Assembly: GCA_047639675.1 (NCBI GenBank)
Contig: JBLIOI010000030.1
Location: 1-41,451 of the forward strand
Length of the DNA stretch: 41,451 nucleotides
Source: JABACD01 sp047639675
Lineage (GTDB): Bacteria; Planctomycetota; UBA1135; GCA-002686595
Direction of reading: 5' to 3'
Of this stretch, positions 33,699 to 41,451 are shown in pieces. Below the pieces are notes generated by a model. It worked only from the letters and a program-made list of their open reading frames with translations, made no database searches and had not been told where the DNA came from. The translations under genes were made by a program, and so were the position numbers. The number at the start of each line of letters is the position of its first letter. Positions within the stretch are counted from its first letter, which is position 1.

Positions 33699-34060
33699 CG
33701 TTCTCTCTGTATCGCTTCGAGGGCCCGTGCTTCGGTAAGCGCCCCGATGCCCGGAACTTCTTTCAAGCCGAATTCTCGGCCCGCTCGCTTCCAGCGCAAA
33801 TCAACGATGGCTGCGGAGCGTGAGGGGCCTATGCCTGGGAGTTGGCGCAATTCGCGCGCCGAAGAATTGGACAGCTCGATTTCAACAAGCCTGAATTTGG
33901 GGGCTTTTTCCCTCTCCAGGCCGCTCAAATCGTGCTTCCTGGCCCACAAGAGGCTCGTGCTGGCAAACATCCAACCCATGACCATCAGCAGCCAGAGAGG
34001 AGGATGGGCGTTGTTCGAGGCGTCCAATTCGGGGCCGAGTTGGTTGAGTTCTTCGTTCAT
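33695..34060 (-). CDS. Membrane-anchored helix-hairpin-helix protein (ComEA-like)
   Basis: A 121-residue protein. Residues 22-39 (LWLLMVMGWMFASTSLLW) form a single membrane segment. The C-terminal half has paired HhH motifs of the ComEA type: SSARELRQLPGIGPSRSAAIVDLRWKR and GLKEVPGIGALTEARALEAI. ComEA binds incoming DNA during competence; similar short HhH proteins occur widely and need not be competence factors. It is divergent from nadC and convergent with the FG-GAP gene. Confidence 0.87.
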   Translation of the reverse strand: MNEELNQLGPELDASNNAHPPLWLLMVMGWMFASTSLLWARKHDLSGLEREKAPKFRLVEIELSNSSARELRQLPGIGPSRSAAIVDLRWKRAGREFGLKEVPGIGALTEARALEAIQRER

Positions 34061-34175
34061 GAAGAACTGGACGGTCGCCGATTGGCTCGGTCACTCCTTC
34101 CAAGGGCTATTTCAAGGCGAAGGGAGTACTTTCCCTAGTGGCCCTGCGGAAGAGTCCCGGCTACCTTCTGAGGGC

Positions 34176-35072
34176 ATGAAGATCGCGATCAAGGAAGCCC
34201 TGGGGCAATTGCTGCCGCTCTCGACCCTCGAAACGCTCGTCGCGGCGGCGGTGTCGGAGGACTTGGGCGCCGGGGACCTGACCAGCGATAACGCAGTTCC
34301 GGCCGGGGCGCGGGCGCGCGCGCGCCTAGTGGCCAAGCAAAACGGTGTGCTCGCAGGTTTGCCGATCTTTGCCCATACCTTCACGCACTGCGATCCGACT
34401 TGCCAATTCACGAGCTCGAAGAAGGACGGCGATCGGATCGAAGCCGGTGAGCCGATCGCTATCGTCGAAGGCAATGCGCGCGCCTTGCTCCTGGCGGAAC
34501 GCACTGCGCTCAATTTTATACAACGCATGAGCGGCATCGCGAGCGTGACTGCGCGCCTGGTTGAGTTGGCGGAGGGCCGCGTGCGCATTCTGGACACGCG
34601 CAAGACGACCCCGGGCTTGCGCGCAATCGAAAAATACGCCGTGCGCTGCGGGGGCGGCGAGAATCATCGCTTCGGACTCTATGATGAAGTGATGATCAAG
34701 GAGAACCACATCGAGTTGGCTGGCACGGACGTCGAGAGTTTAACGCGCCAGGTGCGCGCCGCGGTGGGGCCGGCGATTCGCATGACTGTCGAGGCGCGTG
34801 ACGAGGACGAAGCTGTGGCAGCCTTGCGTGGCGGCGCCGACGTCTTGCTCTTGGACAATATGACCCCCGCAGGCCTGGCCGAGTTGACCCCTATGCTGCG
34901 TAAACTCGCTAAGGAGCTGGGCAGTACCGTTCAGCTCGAAGCCTCGGGTGGCATTGATGCATCGAGTCTAGCGGCCTACTCAATGTGTGGTTTGGACCGT
35001 ATTTCGGTTGGCGCGCTGACGCATTCGGCGCCTTCGCTGGACTTGTCCCTGTACCTGGACCCGACTTCATAG
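34176..35072 (+). CDS. nadC: Nicotinate-nucleotide pyrophosphorylase (carboxylating), quinolinate phosphoribosyltransferase
   Basis: A 298-residue protein from ATG 34176 (GAGG just upstream); the frame is open from 33747 but the upstream part overlaps the divergent HhH gene and is not NadC-like. It makes nicotinate mononucleotide from quinolinate and PRPP in de novo NAD synthesis. Diagnostic segments are EDLGAGDLTSD, AERTALNFIQRMSGIAS, LDTRKTTPGLRAIEKYAVRCGGGENHRFGLYDEVMIKENHI, VEARDEDEA, VLLLDNM, and LEASGGID with the end SVGALTHSAPSLDLSL. All substrate-binding basic residues of the family look intact. Confidence 0.97.
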   Translation: MKIAIKEALGQLLPLSTLETLVAAAVSEDLGAGDLTSDNAVPAGARARARLVAKQNGVLAGLPIFAHTFTHCDPTCQFTSSKKDGDRIEAGEPIAIVEGNARALLLAERTALNFIQRMSGIASVTARLVELAEGRVRILDTRKTTPGLRAIEKYAVRCGGGENHRFGLYDEVMIKENHIELAGTDVESLTRQVRAAVGPAIRMTVEARDEDEAVAALRGGADVLLLDNMTPAGLAELTPMLRKLAKELGSTVQLEASGGIDASSLAAYSMCGLDRISVGALTHSAPSLDLSLYLDPTS

Positions 35073-35077
35073 GCGGC

Positions 35078-35530
35078 ATGGACGAGCGTGAATCACTCAA
35101 GCTGGATTTGCCGGCAGCCCACAGCGCGAGCCGCATGGCGCGCCAGGTCGTGGGTCGATTTGCTTTGGAGCATGGCATCGTCGAGGATGAAATCGGGACT
35201 CTCGAGCTCGTGACGAGTGAGTTGCTTTCCAACGCCGTCGATCACGGCGGTGGAGGTAGCGCGATGGAAGAAGCAGACATCATTGGCGACGTACGCATGC
35301 AGTTGAACCTCATGGTGGATCGCGCCGGCTGGGAGTTAAAGGTCGCCGATCAAGGCGGCGGCGACCCCGCAGAGATGGCTCCCTTCCTTGATTCAAACGC
35401 ATTGCCAGACCTCGAGGATGAGCGTGGTCGCGGCTTTTTCCTTCTGGTGCAAATGGTGGACAAGCTCAGCGTTGGAATCTCGCCGGATGGCAAGGGTTTG
35501 GAATTCACAGCGCAGAAGCGCATCAGTTAG
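35078..35530 (+). CDS. RsbW-like ATP-binding protein (HATPase, anti-sigma kinase type)
   Basis: A 150-residue protein from ATG 35078, 5 bp after nadC. It is a single GHKL ATPase domain: N box LVTSELLSNAVDHGG (N52, D55), G1 box VADQGGGDP and G2 box DERGRGFFLLVQMVDKL. Length and order match the HATPase_c_2/RsbW/SpoIIAB group that binds sigma factors or acts on STAS anti-anti-sigma proteins. No sigma factor, STAS or PP2C phosphatase gene is next to it here, so its partner is unknown. Confidence 0.92.
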   Translation: MDERESLKLDLPAAHSASRMARQVVGRFALEHGIVEDEIGTLELVTSELLSNAVDHGGGGSAMEEADIIGDVRMQLNLMVDRAGWELKVADQGGGDPAEMAPFLDSNALPDLEDERGRGFFLLVQMVDKLSVGISPDGKGLEFTAQKRIS

Positions 35531-35535
35531 GACGC

Positions 35536-36060
35536 GTGTTGTCGGAAGCTCACCCAAGTTGGTTGTTGCGCAGGCTGCGCCAAGCAGGAAAGAATTTGCA
35601 GGGCGTCCCGCGTGCACTAGGTGTTGTGCTTGGGCTGACTTGGCTGGGCTTCATTTGGTTCTTGTCGAGCCAATCAGTTGATTCAGGGTCCTCGAGTTTT
35701 CTCCACGGTTGGATCTGGAATTGTGGCCACGCGCCGTTATTTGGCCTGATAGCGTTTTGGTCGATAGTTGCGCTTCCGCGCGAGAACGGTTGGCCAAAGA
35801 TCTCGGGTAGGGCATGGGGAGTCATCTTGCTCCTGGTCCTTGGCTATGGCGTGGTGGACGAATTGCACCAATCGCAAACAGCGGGCCGCGTGGCGTCTGC
35901 ACTTGATGTGGGGACGGATCTGGTCGGTGCGACTTGCACCCTGTGGTTGGCCAGTTACCTGGGTAGGTCGGATGCAACCGCGCGTGGCTTGCACGGGCGT
36001 CTTGCAGCGGGACTCTTTGCTTGCGGCTTGTTTGGTTTGTTGGCGACTGTAGGTGGCTGA
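35536..36060 (+). CDS. VanZ-like family membrane protein
   Basis: A 174-residue protein from GTG 35536 (TTG 35539 is also possible; AGGA lies just upstream). About five hydrophobic segments are visible. The motif YGVVDELHQSQTAGRVASALDVGTDLVGA is the VanZ-like signature, and KNLQGVPRALG..WLGFIWFLSSQ opens the domain. VanZ confers low-level teicoplanin resistance in enterococci, but most VanZ-like proteins have unknown function. It is probably cotranscribed with nadC and the RsbW-like gene. Confidence 0.9.
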   Translation: MLSEAHPSWLLRRLRQAGKNLQGVPRALGVVLGLTWLGFIWFLSSQSVDSGSSSFLHGWIWNCGHAPLFGLIAFWSIVALPRENGWPKISGRAWGVILLLVLGYGVVDELHQSQTAGRVASALDVGTDLVGATCTLWLASYLGRSDATARGLHGRLAAGLFACGLFGLLATVGG

Positions 36061-36064
36061 AGAT

Positions 36065-36100
36065 TTGCCGGAAGACGGCGCTGCCGCCGTCTTCCGGCAA
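36065..36100 (+). terminator. Perfect 15-bp hairpin after the VanZ-like gene
   Basis: Arms 36065-36079 and 36086-36100 are exact complements with a 6-base loop (GCTGCC), starting 5 bp after the VanZ-like stop. No T tract follows, so Rho-independent termination is plausible but not typical. Confidence 0.65.
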
Positions 36101-36280
36101 AGGGGCCGCCCCCAGCCGCGTACTGCTGGCTTTTCGCTACTTGCGAAGCACGCGGGTGGGCGGCCATTGGTACAGACGCTCGGGAGGGAGATGGTTTCGC
36201 TTGGAGCGCCAGAAGAAGTCGCTAAACTCCTCCCCTAAAATGCCCAGAAGACAGCTACGAATGCTCAGGAGCCAAATCCG

Positions 36281-37717
36281 TTGACGAACGAGACCGAGAA
36301 CTATCAAAGCCCGCTGGCTGGCCGCTACGCGAGCGCCGAAATGCGCCGTCTGTTTTCTGCCCAGAAGAAGTTCAGCACTTGGCGTTTGCTCTGGTTGGCA
36401 CTCGCCGAGGGCGAAGAGGAATTGGGGCTTAACATCTCCAAGGCTCAGCTCGACGAATTGCGCTCCAATCTAGAACCGATCAACTTCGAGGTGGCGGAGG
36501 AGTACGAGGCCAAGCTGCGTCATGACGTGATGAGTCACGTGCACGCCTGGGGCGATCAATGTCCGAACGCTCGCGGTATCTTGCACCTAGGTGCGACGAG
36601 TTGCTATGTCACGGACAACACTGATGCGATCATCTTGCGCGACGGTGTAAGACTCGTGCGCCGCCAGCTCGTCAGCTTGATCGAGAAGCTGCGGGCTTTC
36701 GCTCTCGAGTGGCGCGAGTTGCCCACGCTAGGCTTCACACACTACCAACCTGCTCAAGCAACGACGGTTGGCAAGCGCGCGACGCTTTGGTTGCAAGACT
36801 TGATCGACGACTTGGCGGATCTTGATCACGCGGAGTCGATGATTCGTTTCCGAGGTGTGAAAGGCACGACCGGTACCCAAGCTTCTTTTTTGGAGCTCTT
36901 TGATGGCGACCATCAGAAAGTGCGCGCCCTCGATAAGGTCGTCGCAGAGAAGATGGGTTTTGAAAAGCGCTTCGCTGTAACCGGGCAAACTTATCCGCGC
37001 CAACTGGACTTTCGCGTCGGGCAAGCTCTGTCGTCCATTGCGCAAACCGCTCATAAATTCGCCACAGACTTGCGCTTGCTATCCAACCGTAAAGAGCTGG
37101 AAGAGCCCTTTGAGTCCAAGCAAATCGGTTCCAGCGCCATGCCGTGGAAGCGCAACCCGATGCGTTCCGAGCGCATCTGTTCCCTGTCGCGCCTCGTGAT
37201 GTCACACCTCGACAACACGGCACACACAGCAGCCAATCAATGGCTCGAACGCACGCTGGACGATTCCGCAAATCGCCGAATCGTCTTGGCTGAGATGTTC
37301 TTGGCAACTGATGCTGTCATGAACCTCTTCCTCAACGTGGCTTCAGGTCTCGTGGTTTACCCGCACGTGGTGACCAAGAATCTGATGACGGAATTGCCCT
37401 TCCTCGCTTCCGAAGCGTTGATGATGGAAGCTGTCAAAGCCGGCGCCGATCGCCAAGATGTTCACGAAGAAGTTCGCCAAGCGAGCTTCGCCGTCGCCAA
37501 GCAAATCAAAGAAGGCGGTGAAAACGACCTCGCCGAGCGCCTGAAAAAGAGCAAGCTGCTCGGTGCCGTTGCGGGCCGCATCGACGATATCTTGGAGCCG
37601 TCGCGTCACATCGGTCGCGCGCCGGAACAGGTCGTCGAATTCGTTGAAGAAGAGGTCGACCCGATCTTGGAGAAGTACTCGGAGCTCCTCGGGGCTACGG
37701 GCGAAGTTCGCGTCTAA
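36281..37717 (+). CDS. purB: Adenylosuccinate lyase
   Basis: A 478-residue fumarase/aspartase-superfamily enzyme. It cleaves SAICAR and adenylosuccinate in purine synthesis. The start is TTG 36281, supported by AGGAG ten bases upstream and by the family-like opening YQSPLAGRYASAEM. The superfamily signature loop GSSAMPWKRNPMRSE (catalytic Ser) is present, with THYQPAQATTVGKR and the GVKGTTGTQASF segment. The sequence is of the longer PurB type found in eukaryotes and several bacterial phyla. Its stop overlaps that of the convergent small membrane gene by 4 bp. Confidence 0.96.
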   Translation: MTNETENYQSPLAGRYASAEMRRLFSAQKKFSTWRLLWLALAEGEEELGLNISKAQLDELRSNLEPINFEVAEEYEAKLRHDVMSHVHAWGDQCPNARGILHLGATSCYVTDNTDAIILRDGVRLVRRQLVSLIEKLRAFALEWRELPTLGFTHYQPAQATTVGKRATLWLQDLIDDLADLDHAESMIRFRGVKGTTGTQASFLELFDGDHQKVRALDKVVAEKMGFEKRFAVTGQTYPRQLDFRVGQALSSIAQTAHKFATDLRLLSNRKELEEPFESKQIGSSAMPWKRNPMRSERICSLSRLVMSHLDNTAHTAANQWLERTLDDSANRRIVLAEMFLATDAVMNLFLNVASGLVVYPHVVTKNLMTELPFLASEALMMEAVKAGADRQDVHEEVRQASFAVAKQIKEGGENDLAERLKKSKLLGAVAGRIDDILEPSRHIGRAPEQVVEFVEEEVDPILEKYSELLGATGEVRV

Positions 37718-38067
37718 CTCTGCGAAAGCGCATCGGCGGGCTTTGATTCCGCCGGGGGAGCTTGGGGCGTCAAGACTCCACTCTTGCGGTCGAGTTTATC
37801 GATGCGCTTGTCGATTTGTTTGCGTTTCTTGCCAAGCCGTGAACGTTCGCGACTGTTGTAAAACTTGCGACCCAAGTAGCAAAGATACAGCGGCAAGGCA
37901 CCGACCGCGATCGCGCCAACGCCCGCCAGGAAGGCCTCCAACTTGTCGCTCATGTTGAAGAACGAGCCGTCCGCCTCCCAGGCGTACTGCAGCCGTCCGA
38001 CGGCCAAGTAAAAGAAAAAGGCGGCCCAAATGATCGGTAGGGCCCATAGGAGGCGAATCTTCATCAT
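37714..38067 (-). CDS. Small membrane protein of unknown function
   Basis: A 117-residue protein with two membrane segments (about 6-24 and 45-66), a short loop containing YAWEADGSFFNMSDKLEAF, and a basic cytoplasmic tail (RERSRLGKKRKQIDKRIDKLDRK) that ends in a Pro/Ala/Ser-rich stretch. I do not recognise the family. Convergent 4-bp stop overlap with purB and plausible codon use support it as a real gene. The 38068-38858 region upstream of it holds no convincing gene. Confidence 0.75.
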   Translation of the reverse strand: MMKIRLLWALPIIWAAFFFYLAVGRLQYAWEADGSFFNMSDKLEAFLAGVGAIAVGALPLYLCYLGRKFYNSRERSRLGKKRKQIDKRIDKLDRKSGVLTPQAPPAESKPADALSQS

Positions 38068-38858
38068 TTGATGGTACCAGAGGAGGATCTAGGAGGGTGG
38101 AGAATTCGACCACAGGAGGGCCTCCGCAGCGATCCAATCCCGGTAAAACGGCAGGGCCTCCGTTTGGACGCATGGGGTACATCTGCCGGCGTGTTGCGCT
38201 CACAGGAGCAAGTCCCGCTCTGGTAATCGCTGGAGAGATTGGCCGCAGGCTCCAACCCATGCGCTTTGCGGCTGCCAGGTGAAGCGGCGGGCAGCGTTTC
38301 CAAGGCTGGTAGGGATGGGGCTTGCGAGGTGATGCTATGTCGGGCGCGGGGAGGTGTGTGCGAGCGAAGCGTGGCGAGCTGGGCATTGATGGGGAGAGTT
38401 CGGCCGAGACCGAAGCTGTGGGCGTCCATTCATTCTGAACATCACATAAAGAGAGGGCGCAACCTTGTGTCGAGTCGCGACATCGCAAGTTTTGCTGCCA
38501 GAGGCCCAGCGAGGGCTCGTAGGGGGGAGGATCCGCGGCAAACTTCCGGCTTCAGCGTGCGATGGCGAGTGAATCTGGCTGTGGAGTGGGACACCCAATG
38601 CCCCCGGCCTTGGCCGGCGGCGAGGCTCCTTGTAATTGGAAATTCCTGGAAGCGCCGCAGAGCTCGGCGGGATGAGTACGAAGTGTCGTCTTGGCGGGGG
38701 GCAAGGGCTTGATTCGTTAGCCCTGTTGTGGGAAACAATCTGTTCTAACTACTCACGCTATGACATTTTTCCTTCGTTTTGGCAGGCAGCCTGAACGATA
38801 GGTGAGGAGACCCTTCGCGGTCTTTCATCGTTCGCTTTTTCTCCCCTCGCCGCGAATC
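38068..38858. other. Gene-poor stretch, about 790 bp
   Basis: No convincing coding region was found here. The open frames present (for example 38239-38712) give arginine-, tryptophan- and glycine-rich products without domain features. Small structures are visible: the direct repeat GGGCCTCCG near 38117 and 38152, TTCGG/CCGAA near 38400-38415, and GTTAG/CTAAC near 38718-38748. I searched by eye for RNase P RNA, tmRNA, SRP RNA and tRNA signatures on both strands and did not see them. An unannotated non-coding RNA or decayed gene remains possible. Confidence 0.4.
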
Positions 38859-39779
38859 GTGACTCAACCTGGAATCCCAAACAATTATACGCTCTCCACG
38901 TCCTGCTACGGGACGCGCTTGGCATCCATCGAAGCTCAAGCCTTTGCAGCTGTTGCGATGGGGTTTAGGCGTATCGAAATTGGACTGAGTGAATCACCCG
39001 TCGCGCTCGATGGCTTTGAAGATTCGCGCCGCGAAACGGGCATTACGGTGAACTCCATGGTCACCGGTTGCTTGAATTCGCGTTCCGAACACATGTCCGG
39101 AACCAAGCTCGGTTCATTGGATCCTGAGTTGCGCGAGCGAGCATTGATCTCATGCAGACGGCACATTCAGCTGGCGGAGAAGTACGCCTGTCCGACCGTC
39201 ATCTTGCGTGGTTGCGAGATTGAGGACAAAACAACCGTACGCGAATCGGAAGGCTTGACGACTCGCCTCGATGAGTGCGGCGCCACAGAAGAGTTGCAGG
39301 CCGAGATTCTAGATTTCGTTCAGCGCGCTCAAAAAACAGCACAAGCACAGGTCGAACACCTGTGCCGTTCGATTCACACGCTGCGCCTGGAGTTTCCTGA
39401 CGTAAAACTCGCTGTTGAGCCGGGTGCGACTTTTGTCGACATCCTCAACTACGAGGCGATGGAGTGGGTGATGGATGACATGGCTCGCCAAGGCTTGGGT
39501 TACTGGCATGACACGGGCACCGTGCATCGCCGCGAGTACGCAGGTCTTCCTGGGCAGGGAGAATGGCTAGAGCGTTTTGGGGAGAAAATGGTCGGCGTGC
39601 ACCTTCAGGATGCCGTGGCCAATGAATCAGAGATCCCTCCCGGGCTCGGTGAAGTCGACTTCAAAATGATCGTGGACTACATTCCCGAAAGCGCAGAGAA
39701 GGTGATCGAGGCCAATCCACGCCACGGCCGCTCCGAGATCCTGGCTTCGGTCCAGCTTTTGATAGAACGAGGCTTTTAG
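38859..39779 (+). CDS. TIM-barrel sugar phosphate isomerase/epimerase-like protein
   Basis: A 306-residue protein from GTG 38859 (GTG 38802 would add a non-family leader). It has the AP endonuclease 2/xylose isomerase-like barrel pattern: YTLSTSCYGTR, AVAMGFRRIEIGL (second strand), YACPTVILRGCEIED, LAVEPGATFVDILN (metal-ligand Glu), LGYWHDTGTVHR (Asp and His), VGVHLQDA, and VIEANPRHGRSEIL near the end. Family members are sugar isomerases, epimerases or endonucleases with divalent metals; the substrate is unknown. The next gene follows after 36 bp on the same strand. Confidence 0.9.
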   Translation: MTQPGIPNNYTLSTSCYGTRLASIEAQAFAAVAMGFRRIEIGLSESPVALDGFEDSRRETGITVNSMVTGCLNSRSEHMSGTKLGSLDPELRERALISCRRHIQLAEKYACPTVILRGCEIEDKTTVRESEGLTTRLDECGATEELQAEILDFVQRAQKTAQAQVEHLCRSIHTLRLEFPDVKLAVEPGATFVDILNYEAMEWVMDDMARQGLGYWHDTGTVHRREYAGLPGQGEWLERFGEKMVGVHLQDAVANESEIPPGLGEVDFKMIVDYIPESAEKVIEANPRHGRSEILASVQLLIERGF

Positions 39780-39815
39780 GCCCAGCGGTTTGGCTTAGAC
39801 TCACGCGGAAGTGTG

Positions 39816-40955
39816 ATGAACGAACCTACCAATAGTAGTCAGGGCGAGCTTCTGGCCAATGACTTCGCGCCCGGAGAGAGTGCCGTAGAGCACTTTCGCA
39901 AGGTGCTCCAGAGTGCAAAAGCCGCAGCGCCCGAGGGACAGGACTCCGTCCTGATCTTGACGCACCGCGGACCTGATCCGGATGCGATCGGATCCTGCGA
40001 AGGCATTCGGCACCTCTGCCAAGTCGAGTTCGGCATCAATGCCACAGTTGCGACAGTCGGGCGAATCCACCGCGCGGAGAACTTGGCGATGGTGCGAGCA
40101 CTGGGCCTAAAATTTTCGACCTACGACGAAATCCGGCCCGAGGAATACTTCGGTTCTGTACTGCTCGATACGCAGCCGCTTTTTGGACACACCTTCGTGC
40201 CCGACGACATCCCGCTCCTTGCGGTCTTTGACCACCACGTACCTCCGACAACGAACGGTGTGGATGCGGCTCCAAAAGTACCACACAGCGATGTGCGTCT
40301 CCGAACTGGCGCAACGGCTTCAATCGTTTACGAGTACTTACGCGACGCGGGCTGCACATTGGAGCCAATGGTAGCGACAGCCTTATTTTGCGGGATTCGC
40401 TACGACACGGCCGACTTGTCGCGCAACTCAGCCGAACTCGACGAAGAGGCTTACTACACGACCTTCCGTCATGCGGATCGTGGCTTGATCACCCAGATCA
40501 ATCACCCGCCCTTGCCGCGCGTGTACTACTCCGAACTGCATGAAGCCCTGAGCGAGGCGCGTCAATATGGCGCACTTGTCCTGTGCCTATTCGGCACGAT
40601 CAGTCATCCGGAGTTCGTGGCAGAGATGGCCGACTTCTTCCTGCGCATGAAGGGTTGCGCATGGGTCGTCGTTGGTGGAGCTGTTGTGGAGGACGGACAA
40701 TACGTCTTGTCCTTGCGCACGGACCAAGCCTTCGGCAATGCCTATCCACTGATGGAGCGTGTGCTCGATGGCGAAGGCTCCTTCGGCGGACACGGACACA
40801 TCGCTGGTGCGCGCATTCCATTGAAGGACATGGGGGAGAGTACAATCAAGAGCGTCGAGCGTGGCTTGCGCAAACGCGCGCTGGGCATTCTCGGCACGGG
40901 TGATGACGATGACGGCTTGCCGCCGGAGGGGCGCTCGCTGGCGAGCTCTCCGTGA
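39816..40955 (+). CDS. DHH-family phosphoesterase (NrnA-like)
   Basis: A 379-residue protein from ATG 39816, with GGAAG upstream (GTG 39813 is adjacent). The DHH domain has THRGPDPDAIGS (motif I, H50, D54, D56), LLDTQP (motif II), FDHHVPP (motif III) and CGIRYDTADL (motif IV). The DHHA1 end has GGHGHIAGARIP. This set fits NrnA-type oligoribonuclease/pAp phosphatase enzymes, which degrade nanoRNA and recycle 3',5'-bisphosphates. The insertion of acidic residues (GTGDDDDG) near the end is unusual. The stop overlaps the thiD start as GTGA. Confidence 0.92.
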   Translation: MNEPTNSSQGELLANDFAPGESAVEHFRKVLQSAKAAAPEGQDSVLILTHRGPDPDAIGSCEGIRHLCQVEFGINATVATVGRIHRAENLAMVRALGLKFSTYDEIRPEEYFGSVLLDTQPLFGHTFVPDDIPLLAVFDHHVPPTTNGVDAAPKVPHSDVRLRTGATASIVYEYLRDAGCTLEPMVATALFCGIRYDTADLSRNSAELDEEAYYTTFRHADRGLITQINHPPLPRVYYSELHEALSEARQYGALVLCLFGTISHPEFVAEMADFFLRMKGCAWVVVGGAVVEDGQYVLSLRTDQAFGNAYPLMERVLDGEGSFGGHGHIAGARIPLKDMGESTIKSVERGLRKRALGILGTGDDDDGLPPEGRSLASSP

Positions 40956-41451
40956 GCGAAGAACTGCCCGCAGTCCTCGTCATCGGTGGTCACGACTCGA
41001 GTGGCGGCGCGGGTGTGGATGCGGACCGCGAAGCGCTCGAGTGCGCGGGCGTGGACGCTTCGATTGTTGTCACAGCTTGGACGGTGCAAGACTCGCAAGG
41101 CTTGCGCGACCTGGGCGCGGTTGACCCTGAAGTCTGGGGGCGAGAAGCCTTGGCTGAGTCGAAGAATCTGGCTGGATCGTTCCGGACTGTAAAATTCGGC
41201 CTGCTGCCAAGTGCAGCTGCGGTCTCCACTGCGGCGAAATTGGCTGCGGCTTGGGCTGGTCGAGTCAATATTGTCATCGATCCCGTCATTGCACCTTCGC
41301 GCGGGGGGCGCTTCTTAGACTTTTCAGCTCTCGAGGCTTATCGCGAGAAATTGCTGCCCCTGGGAGGAATCTGGACGCCCAATCTGCCGGAACTGGCGGA
41401 GTTGGTGGCTTGTGATCCTTCCGAATTGGCTCTCGAGCCTGGATTGCGGGT
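40952..41451 (+). CDS. thiD: Hydroxymethylpyrimidine/phosphomethylpyrimidine kinase, N-terminal part (runs off the right edge)
   Basis: A 166-codon open frame from GTG 40952 to the window edge. It overlaps the DHH gene stop as GTGA, so the two are probably cotranslated. VLVIGGHDSSGGAGVDAD is the ThiD substrate- and phosphate-binding start; VVTAWTVQDSQG, VKFGLLPSAA, VIDPVIAPSRGGRFLD and WTPNLPELAEL follow in the order of the PfkB-like ThiD fold. ThiD phosphorylates HMP and HMP-P for thiamine synthesis. The C-terminal ATP-binding end lies outside. The usual motif has Gln at the residue that is here Val-Asp (GGAGVDAD, commonly GGAGIQAD), so substrate range deserves a check. Confidence 0.93.
   Translation, partial: MSEELPAVLVIGGHDSSGGAGVDADREALECAGVDASIVVTAWTVQDSQGLRDLGAVDPEVWGREALAESKNLAGSFRTVKFGLLPSAAAVSTAAKLAAAWAGRVNIVIDPVIAPSRGGRFLDFSALEAYREKLLPLGGIWTPNLPELAELVACDPSELALEPGLR

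Noticed and set aside
38239..38712. 157-codon frame in the gene-poor region
   Set aside because: Arg/Trp/Gly-rich composition without domain features, no ribosome binding site, and similar frames exist on the other strand.

Overview
The window looks like chromosomal DNA of a Planctomycetota-like bacterium. This is inferred from gene content, not from a marker gene. The clues are a Ser/Thr kinase with a TolB-like region and TPRs, an FG-GAP propeller protein, exported HEAT-repeat proteins, a sulfatase-fold lipoprotein, a relative of kinase/formylglycine-enzyme fusion proteins, many GTG/TTG starts, and Shine-Dalgarno sequences at only some genes. No insertion sequence, prophage, tRNA, rRNA or CRISPR array was seen.

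Layout. 1-9.1 kb: the N-terminal part of typA, a DnaQ-type exonuclease fused to a WYL domain, a Bax-inhibitor-1 membrane protein, a GST/HxlR divergent pair, a YheT-type hydrolase coupled to a kinase-TPR gene, an unknown protein and a site-2 protease. 9.1-14.5 kb (minus strand): two tandem B12-type radical SAM enzymes, a glycosyltransferase resembling the selenosugar synthase SenB, a class I glutamine amidotransferase and an Rrf2 regulator with three cysteines. 14.7-18.2 kb (minus strand): a tightly coupled four-gene set of one unknown soluble protein, a PpiC-like lipoprotein, an exported HEAT protein and an exported peptidase-MA-like protein with a degenerate zinc site. Divergent from it, behind a leader with three hairpins, is a 634-residue exported SurA/PpiC-like protein, followed by an MsbA-like ABC transporter, an exported HEAT protein and an alkaline-phosphatase-superfamily lipoprotein (to 26.3 kb).

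26.3-41.5 kb is mainly housekeeping: ispF-ispD, ruvC, an unknown acidic protein, a FlhG/MinD-type ATPase, a decayed receiver-domain gene, a kinase-less relative of kinase/FGE proteins, an FG-GAP protein, a helix-hairpin-helix protein, nadC, an RsbW-like ATPase, a VanZ-like protein, purB, a small membrane protein, a ~790-bp stretch without a convincing gene, a TIM-barrel isomerase-like protein, a DHH phosphoesterase and the start of thiD.

The strongest candidate for an undescribed system is the 9.1-18.5 kb block. A SenB-like enzyme, which in known cases makes a selenosugar for selenoneine, sits with paired radical SAM enzymes and an amidotransferase but without SenA (EgtB-like) or SenC (SelD-like) in view. 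Next to it lies a coupled set of mostly exported proteins of unknown purpose. Gene packing is tight: four of six convergent gene pairs overlap by exactly four bases at their stop codons.
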